DNA from: Calonectria ilicicola
Taxonomy: Eukaryota; Ascomycota; Sordariomycetes; Hypocreales; Nectriaceae
DNA: 64,000 nt
Assembly: GCA_020809705.1 (NCBI GenBank)
Contig: CP085830.1
Location: 5,766,001-5,830,000 of the forward strand
Reading direction: 5' to 3'
Positions 24,850 through 34,452 of this stretch are shown one piece after another. The notes beneath the pieces were generated by a model that was not told the DNA's origin, made no database searches, and saw only the letters and a program-made list of their open reading frames with translations. The position numbers and the translations under genes were made by a program. Positions within the stretch are counted from its first letter, which is position 1. The number at the start of each line of letters is the position of its first letter.

Positions 24850-25330
24850 GCCCGGTGTACCGTTTCATTTTCTTCGGCGTACTGGTTCACCCTCCTCGGC
24901 GAACTGGTTCACTCTTTCCTCTGTACTGGTTCAACGGTTTCAACATACCAGCCCCACCCGTACCAGTCCTAGCGGTACCAGTCCTTCCTTCTCGGTGTCC
25001 CGGTTCAGACTGTACTGGTTCAATACAGACCAGTAGCCCCAAGTTGCCATACCAGTCCAGATTCTGTACCAGTATGCGACTTTACATAGACCAGTACGCA
25101 TTATGTACCACTCCACCAAAAATGCTCTACTGGTACACTCGTACCAGTACGGTCTCTGTACTAGTCCATACAAATTGATATACTAGTACGGCTGTACCAT
25201 TCCTACCTGTACCAGTCGGCTGAGATGCTTTTAGGGTCAGCTGTAGCATTACACTCTTTCTGCTCTACTAGTACGCCACGGTCTGCCATGCCTCTACCGT
25301 ACCATTACACTCTTTTTTCTATGCTGGTAT
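24850..25330. repeat. Cluster of about 22 GTACCAGTAC-like short palindromes
   Basis: The half-sites GTACCAGT / ACTGGTAC (with variants GTACTAGT, GTACCATT, GAACTGGT) recur every 10-40 bp in both orientations. Spacers are not conserved, so this is neither a tandem minisatellite nor a CRISPR array. The open frames through it on both strands are by-products. Confidence 0.8.
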
Positions 25331-25607
25331 TCTAGAACCCACATATAAAGTCTCCAGCACTTCATTTGGCCTTTTCTCACCTGCCAACTCGCCATATTCT
25401 TTTTCGTCTTGGCCGTTGCTTGTACATTTGCAGGCTACGGTCGCGGTCGCGTTCGGAACCTGTATTAGCGGGTTGAAGGTGAGGGGTACAGCCAGGGCAT
25501 ATCGAAGCGCGGTTGAGGTCGCGGTCGGATCACCCAACGGTTAGCGGCTTACACATCAAAAGATATCCGGCTGAATATCATTGGGTCGGGATGACGTGCT
25601 CCGACCA

Positions 25608-25815
25608 ATGGTTGGGTGATAGCATCCCGGAGAAACGAGTGACCGACCCGCCTGCAGGCATGAAACATTCCTTTCCAATCAACGCTTTCTCGCACATCGC
25701 TCAAACGCGTCTTGAGTGTGGCACGGCGGCCTTCGGGGCGACCTCAATAATCATCACTCCCCCCTCTTGATCTTTTGCTCCTACAATGGGTCACTCATGG
25801 CGAGACCGTAATGTT
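25608..25815 (+). repeat. Partial upstream duplicate of the DUF7924 promoter and 5' end
   Basis: This segment is a diverged direct copy of 25,953-26,192. Both contain AATGGTTGG, then CCCGGAGAAACGAG or CCGGGGAAAAGAG, CGACCCGC, GCATGAAACATTCC or GCATGAAGCATTCC, TCCAATYRA, and finally ATGGGTCACWCATGGCGAGA, which in the second copy precedes and includes the DUF7924 start codon. The first copy has no open frame after that point. Confidence 0.72.
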
Positions 25816-26174
25816 CGGCATATGGTCGTGTTATTCATCTGGAACGGTCTGCCTAGGGAATACCATCCTCTAGCGCGCGACACCCCCCCGCGCGTCACCC
25901 CCCTTGATTGCCATCCTGGCCTCCGCAGCCCATCCATTCCGAATCGAGCGGCTAATGGTTGGCTGAAAGCGTACCGGGGAAAAGAGTCGCCGACCCGCAT
26001 GAAAGCATGAAGCATTCCTCTCCAATTGATGAAAGCTCTCCTCCACACCACCCTCGGCTGTCACCTGTTGCACCACCTCAAACGTGACCACCGATAGCGA
26101 CGCCGCGAGTCCTAGTGACCCTCATAGCCCCCCAAAATTTCCTCTCGGTTTCGTCTCTCAATGATGGGTCACAC

Positions 26175-27957
26175 ATGGCGAGACCGCATAATCGAAAGCG
26201 ACAGCGCGCCGACGAGCCCTCGCGAGCCGACACCGACCCTCCAGCAAAGAAGATCAAGACAAGAAGCGAAATCGAACTCGAGGCTTGGAGATCTTGGAAA
26301 TATCCCCCTGAGTTTTGGGACGGGCTGTCCAAGATTGAACTTACTCACCGGGCCTTGGAAGAACTCGACCGACGGACTCGCACTCGGCGCTCTCATCCCT
26401 CGACTCCGGCTAGGCACAGCGGACTTGTCCCACGTACCACAACAACCTCCAAGGACCTTGCCCGTTTCGCAAGGCACGGCGGCCCAGATTTGCGTGATCT
26501 CAGAGGGGTAAGTTGATATGAGCTCAATCTATGAATTGTCCTAATGAATTCTTTTAGCACCCGCATCCAACTACCCTAATGAGCGCGAGCCGATCTTCCC
26601 GAAGCCGGAGGACCAAGTCCACGCTTCCAACCTCGACGCTTCCCACCTCGGCAACGACTAAGACTAAGACTCAGAAGTCATCGCCTTACAACCGTGACTT
26701 CGAATTGCATCTGACCGAACATGCTATTCACCCGACCTGGAGGCCACAAAAGCTAGATTTAGAAGAAGTGAAGGAGACCCTAGCAGTCCCAAGACCGTCG
26801 CTCTCGCCTTCTAAGTTCTCTGATGGTGCATTTGATGCCTTTCAGGAGAGCAACGCCCGAGCAAAAGATGAAGATGATGTGAAGGCAGATGTTATCCCAA
26901 CTATCACCGGCCCCACGCAATCCAACTATCTCGTCGCCAGAAACACCGTATTTGGTAACCTTGAGCCACTTACGGACGGCAGTCTAGCCCCAGCAAACCC
27001 AGACATTTACTATGGGGCATATCCCCAAGACCTCAACCGTTCGATCCGTGCCGAGCTCGCTAGCCACATTATCCCATCAACAATGGAAGACAAACCGATG
27101 GCGCCCAACTTCTTTCTAGAAGTCAAAGGCCCAGATGGTAATGGAGCAGTGGCAACGAGGCAAGCTCGCTACGATGGAGCAATTGGATCTCGCGCCATGC
27201 ACAGCCTGCAGAACTACGGAGAGACGGAGCCGCAGTACATGGCAACGTCTATACGTTCAGCTCGACCTACCATGCCAGCAGCGGCACGCTTCAGCTCTAC
27301 GCCCACCACCCTACGGCACCGACGGCTCCTGACGGGCGGCCCGAGTACCACATGACTCAGATTAAGGGTTATGCCATGACCAGTGATCGTGAAACATTCG
27401 TCCAAGGCGCCACCGCGTTCAGAAATGCCAGGGACTTAGCGAAACGGCATCGCGACGACTTCATCCAAGCTGCGAACGGAAGAGCTCAAGCGGTGGCGTC
27501 AGCGGCGGCTGCTCACGAAGATCTGTCCCCAGCTTCTAACGAATGGCAAGAATCTGTGGATCGCTCAGACTACACTGCCTTGCAGGATGCTGATGATGCA
27601 CTCCAGCAGCACATTGCCGACGCTAGCAATTATGCATTGGAAGACGATAGTGAGGCGATTCCTTTCCCCTACGCGGAGGACGATTCACGGGAGCCTAGCG
27701 GAGAATTCGGGGTTTCGGGTCTTGAGGACTCAAGTATCGTGTCCAGCTTTACATCAAGCTTCAGCACCACTAAGCGTCCTAGGCCGTCACTCAGCCCTCC
27801 CTCTTCAAGAGACGGCCAGCCATCCAAGAATCGGATGCCACCCAATACAGCTCGACGCGCTGCTAAGTCGGTGTCCACAGCAGAAACTCTGCAGCCAGGT
27901 TCCAGTGAGCCATGTTCAGGAAGGTCTTTGAGGGCTAGGAAGTCAAAACCCAGATGA
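26175..27957 (+). pseudogene. DUF7924-family protein with a single-base frameshift
   Basis: Exon 1 is 26,175-26,507, the intron 26,508-26,557 (GTAAGT...TTTTAG), and exon 2 starts at 26,558. Together they encode a large fungal family I recognise as DUF7924: a basic start ('NRKRQRADEPS', 'KKIKTRSEIELEAWRSW'), then 'SPSKFSDGAFDAF', 'RNTVFGNLEPLTDG', 'ANPDIYYGAYP', 'MAPNFFLEVKGPDG', 'ARYDGAIGSRAMHSLQNYG' and 'MTSDRETFVQGATAFRNAR'. The PD...EVK arrangement resembles a PD-(D/E)XK nuclease core (inference). At 27,238/27,239 one base is missing after 'EPQY'. The frame then moves by one, continues as 'GNVYTFSSTYHASSGTLQLY', and joins the frame that ends at 27,957. This may be a true mutation or a sequence error. 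Confidence 0.82.
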
Positions 27958-28019
27958 AAGCCTGAATGAAAGAGACCACAGGATGCGAAACACGCTTTTG
28001 GTTTGGCCAACCCTCGGAT

Positions 28020-28316
28020 CCTGGCAGGGTTGGATTCTGTTTTCTGAGATGATGGTGTTACCAGGAACAGGGCCATTCTGTTTTCACGAGATGGGCGGTT
28101 CTCAGGAACAGGGCCATTCTGTTTTCACGAGATGGGCGGTTCTCAGGAACAGGGCCATTCCGCTTCTGGGACACCTGGCAGGGGTTGAAATCTGTTTTCT
28201 GAGATGGCAGTGTTCCTGGGAACACCTGGCAGGGGCTGGGTTCTATTTTCTGAGATGGTAGTGTTCCCAGGACACCTGGCAGGGGTTGGATTCTATTTTC
28301 TGAGATGGTAGTGGTC
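28020..28316. repeat. Two interleaved minisatellites (about 41 and 51 bp units)
   Basis: The first unit (CAGGAACAGGGCCATTCTGT plus ACGAGATGGGCGGTTCT) recurs about three times from 28,063 to 28,165. The second (ACACCTGGCAGGGGTTGGAT plus TTTTCTGAGATGGTAGTG) recurs about four times from 28,021 to 28,316. They share the 'TCTGTTTTC.GAGATGG' core, so one probably arose from the other. Confidence 0.82.
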
Positions 28317-28717
28317 TTGAGACACTCGGCTCAAGGCGCATTGCCTTAACAGCTACTAAGAATAGTATAACTAACTTAACATCCAATGGGGTCAGCTAAT
28401 TTTAGGGTCTTGTATCTATCAATAGCTCATTTCCAAGCGCTTCTGGGACCAATCAGCCATCAAATCGCGCCGTCTTAGTAATCAGGTCTCGGGAGAGGGG
28501 AAGCAGCAAATCAAGCTTCATGAGCATCACCCGACTGGCAGATCCAGCAGGGAATCCCGAATAGCTCAATTTCAACTCTATAATCAGTTGTTTGAAATGC
28601 GATTTCGTGAATCAACAATTTGCTGCCGCAGAAGACTACAAATTCAAATAATATCGAAATGAACATTTAAACTCAATATTACAAGAGACATTGCACCGGA
28701 CGCAGACAAAGTCAGAA
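28317..28717. other. No gene seen; upstream region of MADS-like copy 2
   Basis: Nothing supportable until the ATG at 28,718. Confidence 0.4.
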
Positions 28718-29114
28718 ATGAATGGTATAAATACTTATCCAAAGGCTTCATTAAAGAAGCAGGATAGAAGAAATAAGAACTTTTCTCAAGCAACTCGGCA
28801 TTTAATACAAAGATGCAATCAAATAAGCCGTCGTTATGGTGCAGATGTTTACATTGTCTTACGTCGAAGGAATCGACACTATGATTATAATTCTACTGTT
28901 GATCCACTATTCCCTACCTCAACAGACCAGATTGTACGTCATTTTCTTGCGTTGGAAGTGTCGGTACTGACAATTAAAGGAGAGAGCCTACCCCTTGGCG
29001 ATTAGGAGGGGCCCGGACGATTTTAAAAAACAAAATGGAGATGTTAAGATAATCGGCGTGTCGAGCGATGGCCAAGGAGTTAGTGAAAACTGCAGAAGAG
29101 AAGAGACTATATAA
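28718..29114 (+). CDS. Short MADS-like protein, copy 2
   Basis: Two exons: 28,718-28,933 and 28,980-29,114, with a 46-bp intron (GTACGT...TTAAAG) in phase 0, giving 116 residues. It is clearly paralogous to the minus-strand copy at 20,094-20,484: 'KQDRRNKNFSQATRHLIQRC', 'NQISRRYGADVYIVLRRRNR' and 'HYDYNST', followed after the intron by ERAYPLAIRRGPDDF. The intron sits at the same codon in both genes, which supports real genes over chance frames. The middle part resembles a MADS/SRF DNA-binding fold. The ATG at 28,718 was chosen as the first in frame before the conserved part. Confidence 0.65.
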
Positions 29115-29650
29115 CGAAATTACATAGATCTGTTTGTGCGAATTACAATGATGCATTTGCACGAGGGGCGCGAGTACAGTAGGAAAATATGACGAAGCCA
29201 ATTCGTAGATGTCTGTGCTGTATGTACTGTGTCTAAAATGACATAAACGTCGCCGTTGCAGATTGGAGCATTACGCGTCAGCCTCCAAGTTGTCCTGTAC
29301 AGGGGATTCGCCGGCTAGTGAATAAGCAGGTATGGCTTACAAGTTGCTACTAGTAGCCATTTTCATGACTGATCAATCCCTGGCGAACCCATAAGCGCTT
29401 ATTGCCATTATCAAGTAGCCACGCGCTTACCTTACAAGCTAGAACCTACAGAGTATTGCTGTACTAACAGCTAAAGAGAGCTACTAGTAGCATCTTGCGC
29501 TCTATCGCTGCCATTAGCTAAAGAGGCTACTAGCAGTATCTTACGGTACGGCTTATTGCTAGCACCTTGTTGCTACAAGTAGACAAGGGGGCTACTAGTC
29601 GTCGTAAGCGAGTAGACTACCGAAAGGGGTCTCTGTAGCCATAATGGTTG
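29115..29650. repeat. CTACTAGTAG-motif region
   Basis: Between about 29,345 and 29,635 the palindrome GCTACTAGTAGC and near relatives recur five or more times at irregular spacing. The last part (GTCGTAAGCGAGTAGACTAC then CGAAAGGGG, 29,602-29,632) has a close counterpart at about 43,220-43,265. No gene is visible. Confidence 0.65.
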
Positions 29651-30057
29651 GTGGAATGAACGGATGGGCAGCTTTCCTTTGCCGAGCCGAGTTGAGGCAA
29701 GCCAAGACTCATCTGGCTATTACAAAAGTCATCCAACTTTCTCAGCTCTTTTCTTGAATCACCCTCCCTGGTATTTCCATTTGTTCTGCTGTCATCGATT
29801 GAGGCTATATTTCCACTAGGGCTGCCCGGGCTTGGACTCTCCTTTCCCCGCACCTCTTTCAAAGGATGACCAGTGTGAGTCATTTGCCTCAGGTATTGGG
29901 GATGGCTGATCAGTCCAGCCAAGCCAGAAGAATGCTTTCCAGGCGTCAGGCCCAAGACGTGAGTGCAATCCATGTTGAATTCAGAAACTCGGTGGACGCC
30001 TGTTAGATTTGCGCTGTGAGGGCTCGGCAGAGAGGGTCGGTTATGGGACGAAATCAT
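29617..30057 (-). CDS. Hypothetical ORF, doubtful
   Basis: A 146-codon open frame, hydrophilic and rich in Ser, Gly, His and Pro, without recognisable motifs. It overlaps the palindrome-motif region at its 3' end. It may be chance. Confidence 0.2.
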   Translation of the reverse strand: MISSHNRPSLPSPHSANLTGVHRVSEFNMDCTHVLGLTPGKHSSGLAGLISHPQYLRQMTHTGHPLKEVRGKESPSPGSPSGNIASIDDSRTNGNTREGDSRKELRKLDDFCNSQMSLGLPQLGSAKESCPSVHSTNHYGYRDPFR

Positions 30058-30861
30058 CAGTAAATAAAGACGTCTGCATACATGTTAAGTAGTTGCTATA
30101 CATCAGTGGCCACCCGCATTTTATTGGGGCACTGGCGTAATTTCATTGTACAAGTAGCAAAAAACTTGTTTAATCATGGAAATTGGGCTGTGAGAAGACT
30201 AATCGGTCGTAGTCCATCCCATTGTTAAAGTTTAAAAGGCCGTCACCATGATGACAGCCCTATTCCCTCAACGTTATTGTATTGTTTCGGCTTTACCATG
30301 CCTGGCAAGGGATCTACGGCCTTTGCAGGCGAAGGTGAATCGGGGCAAAATCATGATTTCGTGCCCAAGCTCAGTCACGGGTTGAGCGACATGGGGGCGA
30401 AAAGAGAAAAGAAAAAAAAAGAAAAAATCATAATTTATATATACATATATATATAAATATTCCCCCTTTTGAGACTGAGAGCGGACCTGAATTTTATTTT
30501 ATTTTATTCAATTGGAAAGTGAAGCTATTGATTGAATTCCATAGCACCGAGAGGGCTGAACATTGCATCATGTAGACGTAGTCATAATCATTGTTGGTGA
30601 TTCCACGAGAAAGTGACAATCCTTGAGCGTTCACTGGTCAAGTTCTGTTGGTACTAAAGATAGATGGTGTAACAGGAAGATGCAGTCGAGGGAAAATGCA
30701 AGTGCCTTCAGGCAAGTCTCTTGACGAGACGACCTGAGCAGCAATGATATGAGTATTTAGTTAGCCGCTGCCCATCGAGACGCTCACCCAAGGGCCGACG
30801 TGTGCATATCTGGTACTTGAGGAACAGATGAAGCAATCAGCGGAAATTTACAACACTATTT
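30058..30861. other. No gene seen
   Basis: A purine tract (about 30,398-30,428) followed by an AT run TATATATACATATATATATA is the only notable composition. Confidence 0.4.
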
Positions 30862-31384
30862 AGGCCAGGCTACTCTTGGAGTTTGACTCGGCGACAGATA
30901 CTCACGCACTGGATCGATGGCTGACCTCGACGAGGCCATTTGCCTGGACCGAGAGGCCGTCGAGGCCGCAGACCGGGCTACACTGTTGAACAACCTTGCC
31001 CGTCGACTTGGCAACAGACACTCACGCACTGGATCGATGTCTGACCTCGACGAGGCCATTCGCCTGGACCGAGAGGCCGTCGAGGCCACCCCAGAAGGCC
31101 ATCCAGATCGGGCTGGATGGTTGAACAACCTTGCCCTTCAAGTCGGCAACAGACATTCACGCACTGGATCGATGGCGGACCTCGACGAGGCCATTCACCT
31201 GGCCCGAGAGGCCGTTGAGACCGCCCCAGAAGGCCATCCAGACCGGGCTACACTGTTGAACAATCTTGGGAATCGACTCGGCAACAGGTTCTCAAGCCAG
31301 CCAAAATCCTTGTCTCCTGGCACAGCGAAGTCTTCTGGTTTGGAGCGACTAGGACAAGACTCTCAACTCTGCATACGAGAATAG
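30862..31384 (+). pseudogene. TPR-repeat protein relic
   Basis: Three and a half tetratricopeptide-type units of about 45 residues can be read, each of the form 'RTGSMADLDEAI.LAREAVEA' then 'GHPDRA.LLNNLG.RLG'. The longest frame is 30,917-31,384. An in-frame TGA near 30,886 (GV-stop-LGDRYS) replaces an expected arginine codon, a CGA-to-TGA change, so the array once extended upstream. After 'LGNRLGNRF' at about 31,290 the repeat pattern stops abruptly. Arrays of this type form the C-termini of fungal NLR-like (NACHT or NB-ARC) and TPR-CHAT proteins; no such domain is present here. It is a fragment. Confidence 0.72.
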
Positions 31385-31715
31385 TGACTTACGCCGTGGC
31401 TTACGCCCTGATTGCTAAGCGCCTTTCTCTGGTTGAAGCTGTAGAATGAATTATCGCAGAAAGAAAAGGACAAGCATAATTCCCCGTATGCAAAGGGTTA
31501 CATAAGCCTTGAGGTACTCGTATAAGCTAGGCTGGCTACCGGCTGAATATTCAACTTAGTATGGACATGAAGGACGATGGGTAGTATGCTTTATTTTTTA
31601 GACCCAACTAGCTTTGTCTTATCTATGGAAATAAGGTAATACGTAGGTAGGTACGTTACCTAAGACAAGCTTTAGGTTTATTCGATGGAAATCTGAATGC
31701 TCTTCTCAAATTTGG
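31385..31715. other. No gene seen
   Basis: Spacer between the TPR relic and the 3' end of the first carboxylesterase. Confidence 0.4.
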
Positions 31716-33707
31716 TCAAGATAATATGGGAAAGACAATCGAGGAGTTATAACAAGAAGCATCGAGATAGTTACCAGTAATCCTTCGAGCTGGAGCACCA
31801 TCACTCCCGAACTCAACTATATATCCACTATGTTTCCCTTGGGAGTTAAAGGTCGGCCAATCCACAGTATACACCATGCCGGCCCCGCTCTTGAGGAAAG
31901 CGAGAAAGTAATCCTGCATAGTAGCAGACGTTTCGACCTCAGCTTGAGGAGTGTCGCCGACCATCTTCACATATGTCCCAAAGATCATGAGGAGATCTGT
32001 CCAGTGATAGGCACCCAGCCACGGCTTGGGGCTGATGTTGGAGTAGTTGCCTACATACCCATTAGTAACATGAAGTGTTGTTAGGCATATAACCAAGACA
32101 TACCAACATAAAAGTAACGGAAACTCTCTAATCCAGCAGACTCACGCAGTTTAGAGTCGGACAAAGCGAAACAATTAAAAGCGCGGGCAACCTCGGCAGT
32201 ATGAGTCAAGTTCGGCGAGGGCTCCAGTTCGGTCGCTGTGGTCGAGCGTATGGCAGGTCCTCGTGCCACAAGGTTTTTGGCATATCGATCAGATTTGTTG
32301 GAAAAGATGTATCTCTCGTCAGCTAAAACAGTGCGGCAAGTCAGCACAGGCTTTTCCAGCCAACACCAGGTGTTACAGACCAATATAGTTTGCAAAGTCG
32401 ACGCCTGGCTTCTTGTCGTATCTGTTGATGAATTCCTCGATTTGTACCCAAGAAATCTGCCGCATGCACTCAAGCTCCGCTTCATAGTCATCACCGTAGT
32501 TGCAGCCGAGACTCTTGGCTACAACGTCAAAGTCGGCATAGGGATCCGGGATTTCGGTAGTGTTGACGATGTAATTTGGGCCATTGGAAATGATGCCAAA
32601 CTTGGCAACGAGTGGTTTTTCCCAAAATGCCGTGGTATACATGTCGACCAATCTAGCGCCTTGGGATTCTCCCCACAACTGTAGATACATGTTAGAAGAA
32701 TCGAGTCATGCTAAACTTTTGGAGATGACTAACAAGAATATTGTCTTTGGCTCCTCCAAAATACTCAATGTTCTCGTGTACCCATTCGACAGCAGCTCTC
32801 ACGTCGAGCAAGGTCAACGACGTTTCTTTCAAAGCACGGGATTTGGGGTCTGGTAACAAATTAGCTCGCCAGCAACTGAACCATGCATTGAATTAAACCA
32901 GCTGAGGCTTCTTACTTCCAAATATGTTTACACGGTAGTTAATGGTGACAACTATGTGCTCCTGAGAGCGTGATACCCACTGCTCCGGTAGCTGCGAAGG
33001 CACATTGATCCCACCAATGAGACCACCTCCACCTGTGACAAATAAGGCAACAGGAAGCTGGGACGACTTGTTCGCGTACGAAGGAGTCCACACAGCGAGG
33101 GTGAGGCAATCTTCAGACGAGGACCACGCAACAGCACCTTGATCACGCCGCTCGCCCAGACTCATTAAGGGGTTCGGCGGTGCGTACCGGTTCCAGAAGA
33201 CGTGCTGCGAGGAGACGTACTGTGGACAGGCTGCGAGTACCCCAAGAGCTCTGTTTAGCAATACAGATCTACCGAGAGCTCGATAGGGATCTATTCAACT
33301 TACCAGGGCCGAGGTGAGTGGAATCGAAGAATTTAGATGAGCGGGGAAGCTTCTGGGGTGGCTCAAATCGAAGATCACCGATTGGTGGCTATTGGGAGTA
33401 AGTAGGCGATGAACGTAGGCAATGAAGACCAGGTGCAAGAAAAGACATAGTACTGGTGATGGCTTATGGGGCTTATTTCTTCGCGTACCTGGGCAAAAGG
33501 GATGCGCAGGAACTGGCGCACGTTGGGATATGTATCATTATACATTCCGATAAAGGTTCCTGTGTTCGTTTCAACAGTGAGATTATCCCAGCCATGGCGT
33601 ATGGAACGTGGCTGCTGATGGCTAAGATCCGCAAGATATGCGTCAAACTGTTTTGCCTGGGCGATGGCCCACAACCACAACGCCGCCAGGAAGGTGTAGG
33701 ATTTCAT
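31716..33707 (-). CDS. Secreted type-B carboxylesterase (COesterase family)
   Basis: Seven exons on the minus strand, all GT-AG: 33,707-33,489; 33,388-33,304; 33,230-32,916; 32,849-32,734; 32,678-32,381; 32,322-32,104; 32,050-31,716. Spliced length is 1587 nt, an unbroken 528-residue protein, usual for the family. A signal peptide is evident (MKSYTFLAALWLWAIAQA). The motifs are the early 'RIPFAQPPIGDLRF', the 'SEDCLTL' segment, a glycine-rich oxyanion loop (GGGG), the nucleophile elbow GESQGA, and a likely catalytic histidine in 'LGAYHWTDLL'. The substrate cannot be told from sequence. It lies head to head with a second carboxylesterase gene. Confidence 0.88.
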
Positions 33708-34452
33708 GGCGAAAAGAATTGATCAGAAATTAAGTGATGTCTTTTTAAGCTTCTTGGTTCACGAATGACCATCCTAACATTGTCTACTTATCCTACAACT
33801 GACCGCCAGGGTCATATAACGATTTCTCTGTTCAACGTCCTAAACTGATCCACCCCCAGCTTTGCTAATTCCCCCGCAATACCAAGTCGACGGCCCATGA
33901 CCACCTCCACGAGAGTTTTCGGTCCGAATATATAGGCTAACCCTGAAAATGTTTGGAGGAAGTTTTGGTGCTAGGGGTAGTTCAGTCGTGATACGGGCCA
34001 ATATCGGTGTTACTGGTGCAACAGATCAGCATAATGTAGCCATGGTCTTATTAGCACCGCTTCCCAAATCGATTTTGTCTGGACCATGCTCTGATCTAGT
34101 CGTGTGGTCTGGCCAAACGGCCCGTTTATTAGTCTGTTCGTTTATAAAAGTGGTTCCGCGGAGCGGTTATATCGGGTACAGCGGCTACAAGGCCGCCACA
34201 GAAATCGAACCCCATGTCCAAGCCCCAGTTCATGCGCATGATTGTGGAAAGTTTGAGTAGCTCGTAAAAGATGTCTCCGCGGAGCAAGGACTTAGTTTTG
34301 GCTCCCGACCTGGGGTATTTATGCGCCAGGTGCATGCGAAGGACTTGGAAGAGGTTGAAGAAGTTGAGGATGTATATAGGATTAGTACGACCAAAACATT
34401 CACAAGTCTGGGCAACTTGTTACTCCTGGTCTTCATCTTTAGAGCACTGAGA
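33708..34452. promoter_or_regulatory. Divergent promoter region between two carboxylesterase genes
   Basis: 745 bp between the two start codons. Two short open frames inside it on opposite strands look like chance. Sharing this region suggests the pair may be co-regulated; no binding site was identified. Confidence 0.4.

Noticed and set aside
24007..25330. CRISPR-like array at 24.0 or 24.9 kb
   Set aside because: The organism is a fungus; the 51-bp units are directly tandem without spacers, and the GTACCAGT motifs occur in both orientations at irregular spacing.
27983..28261. 92-codon open frame across the 28-kb repeats
   Set aside because: It is a translation of the minisatellite units with no flanking coding sequence.
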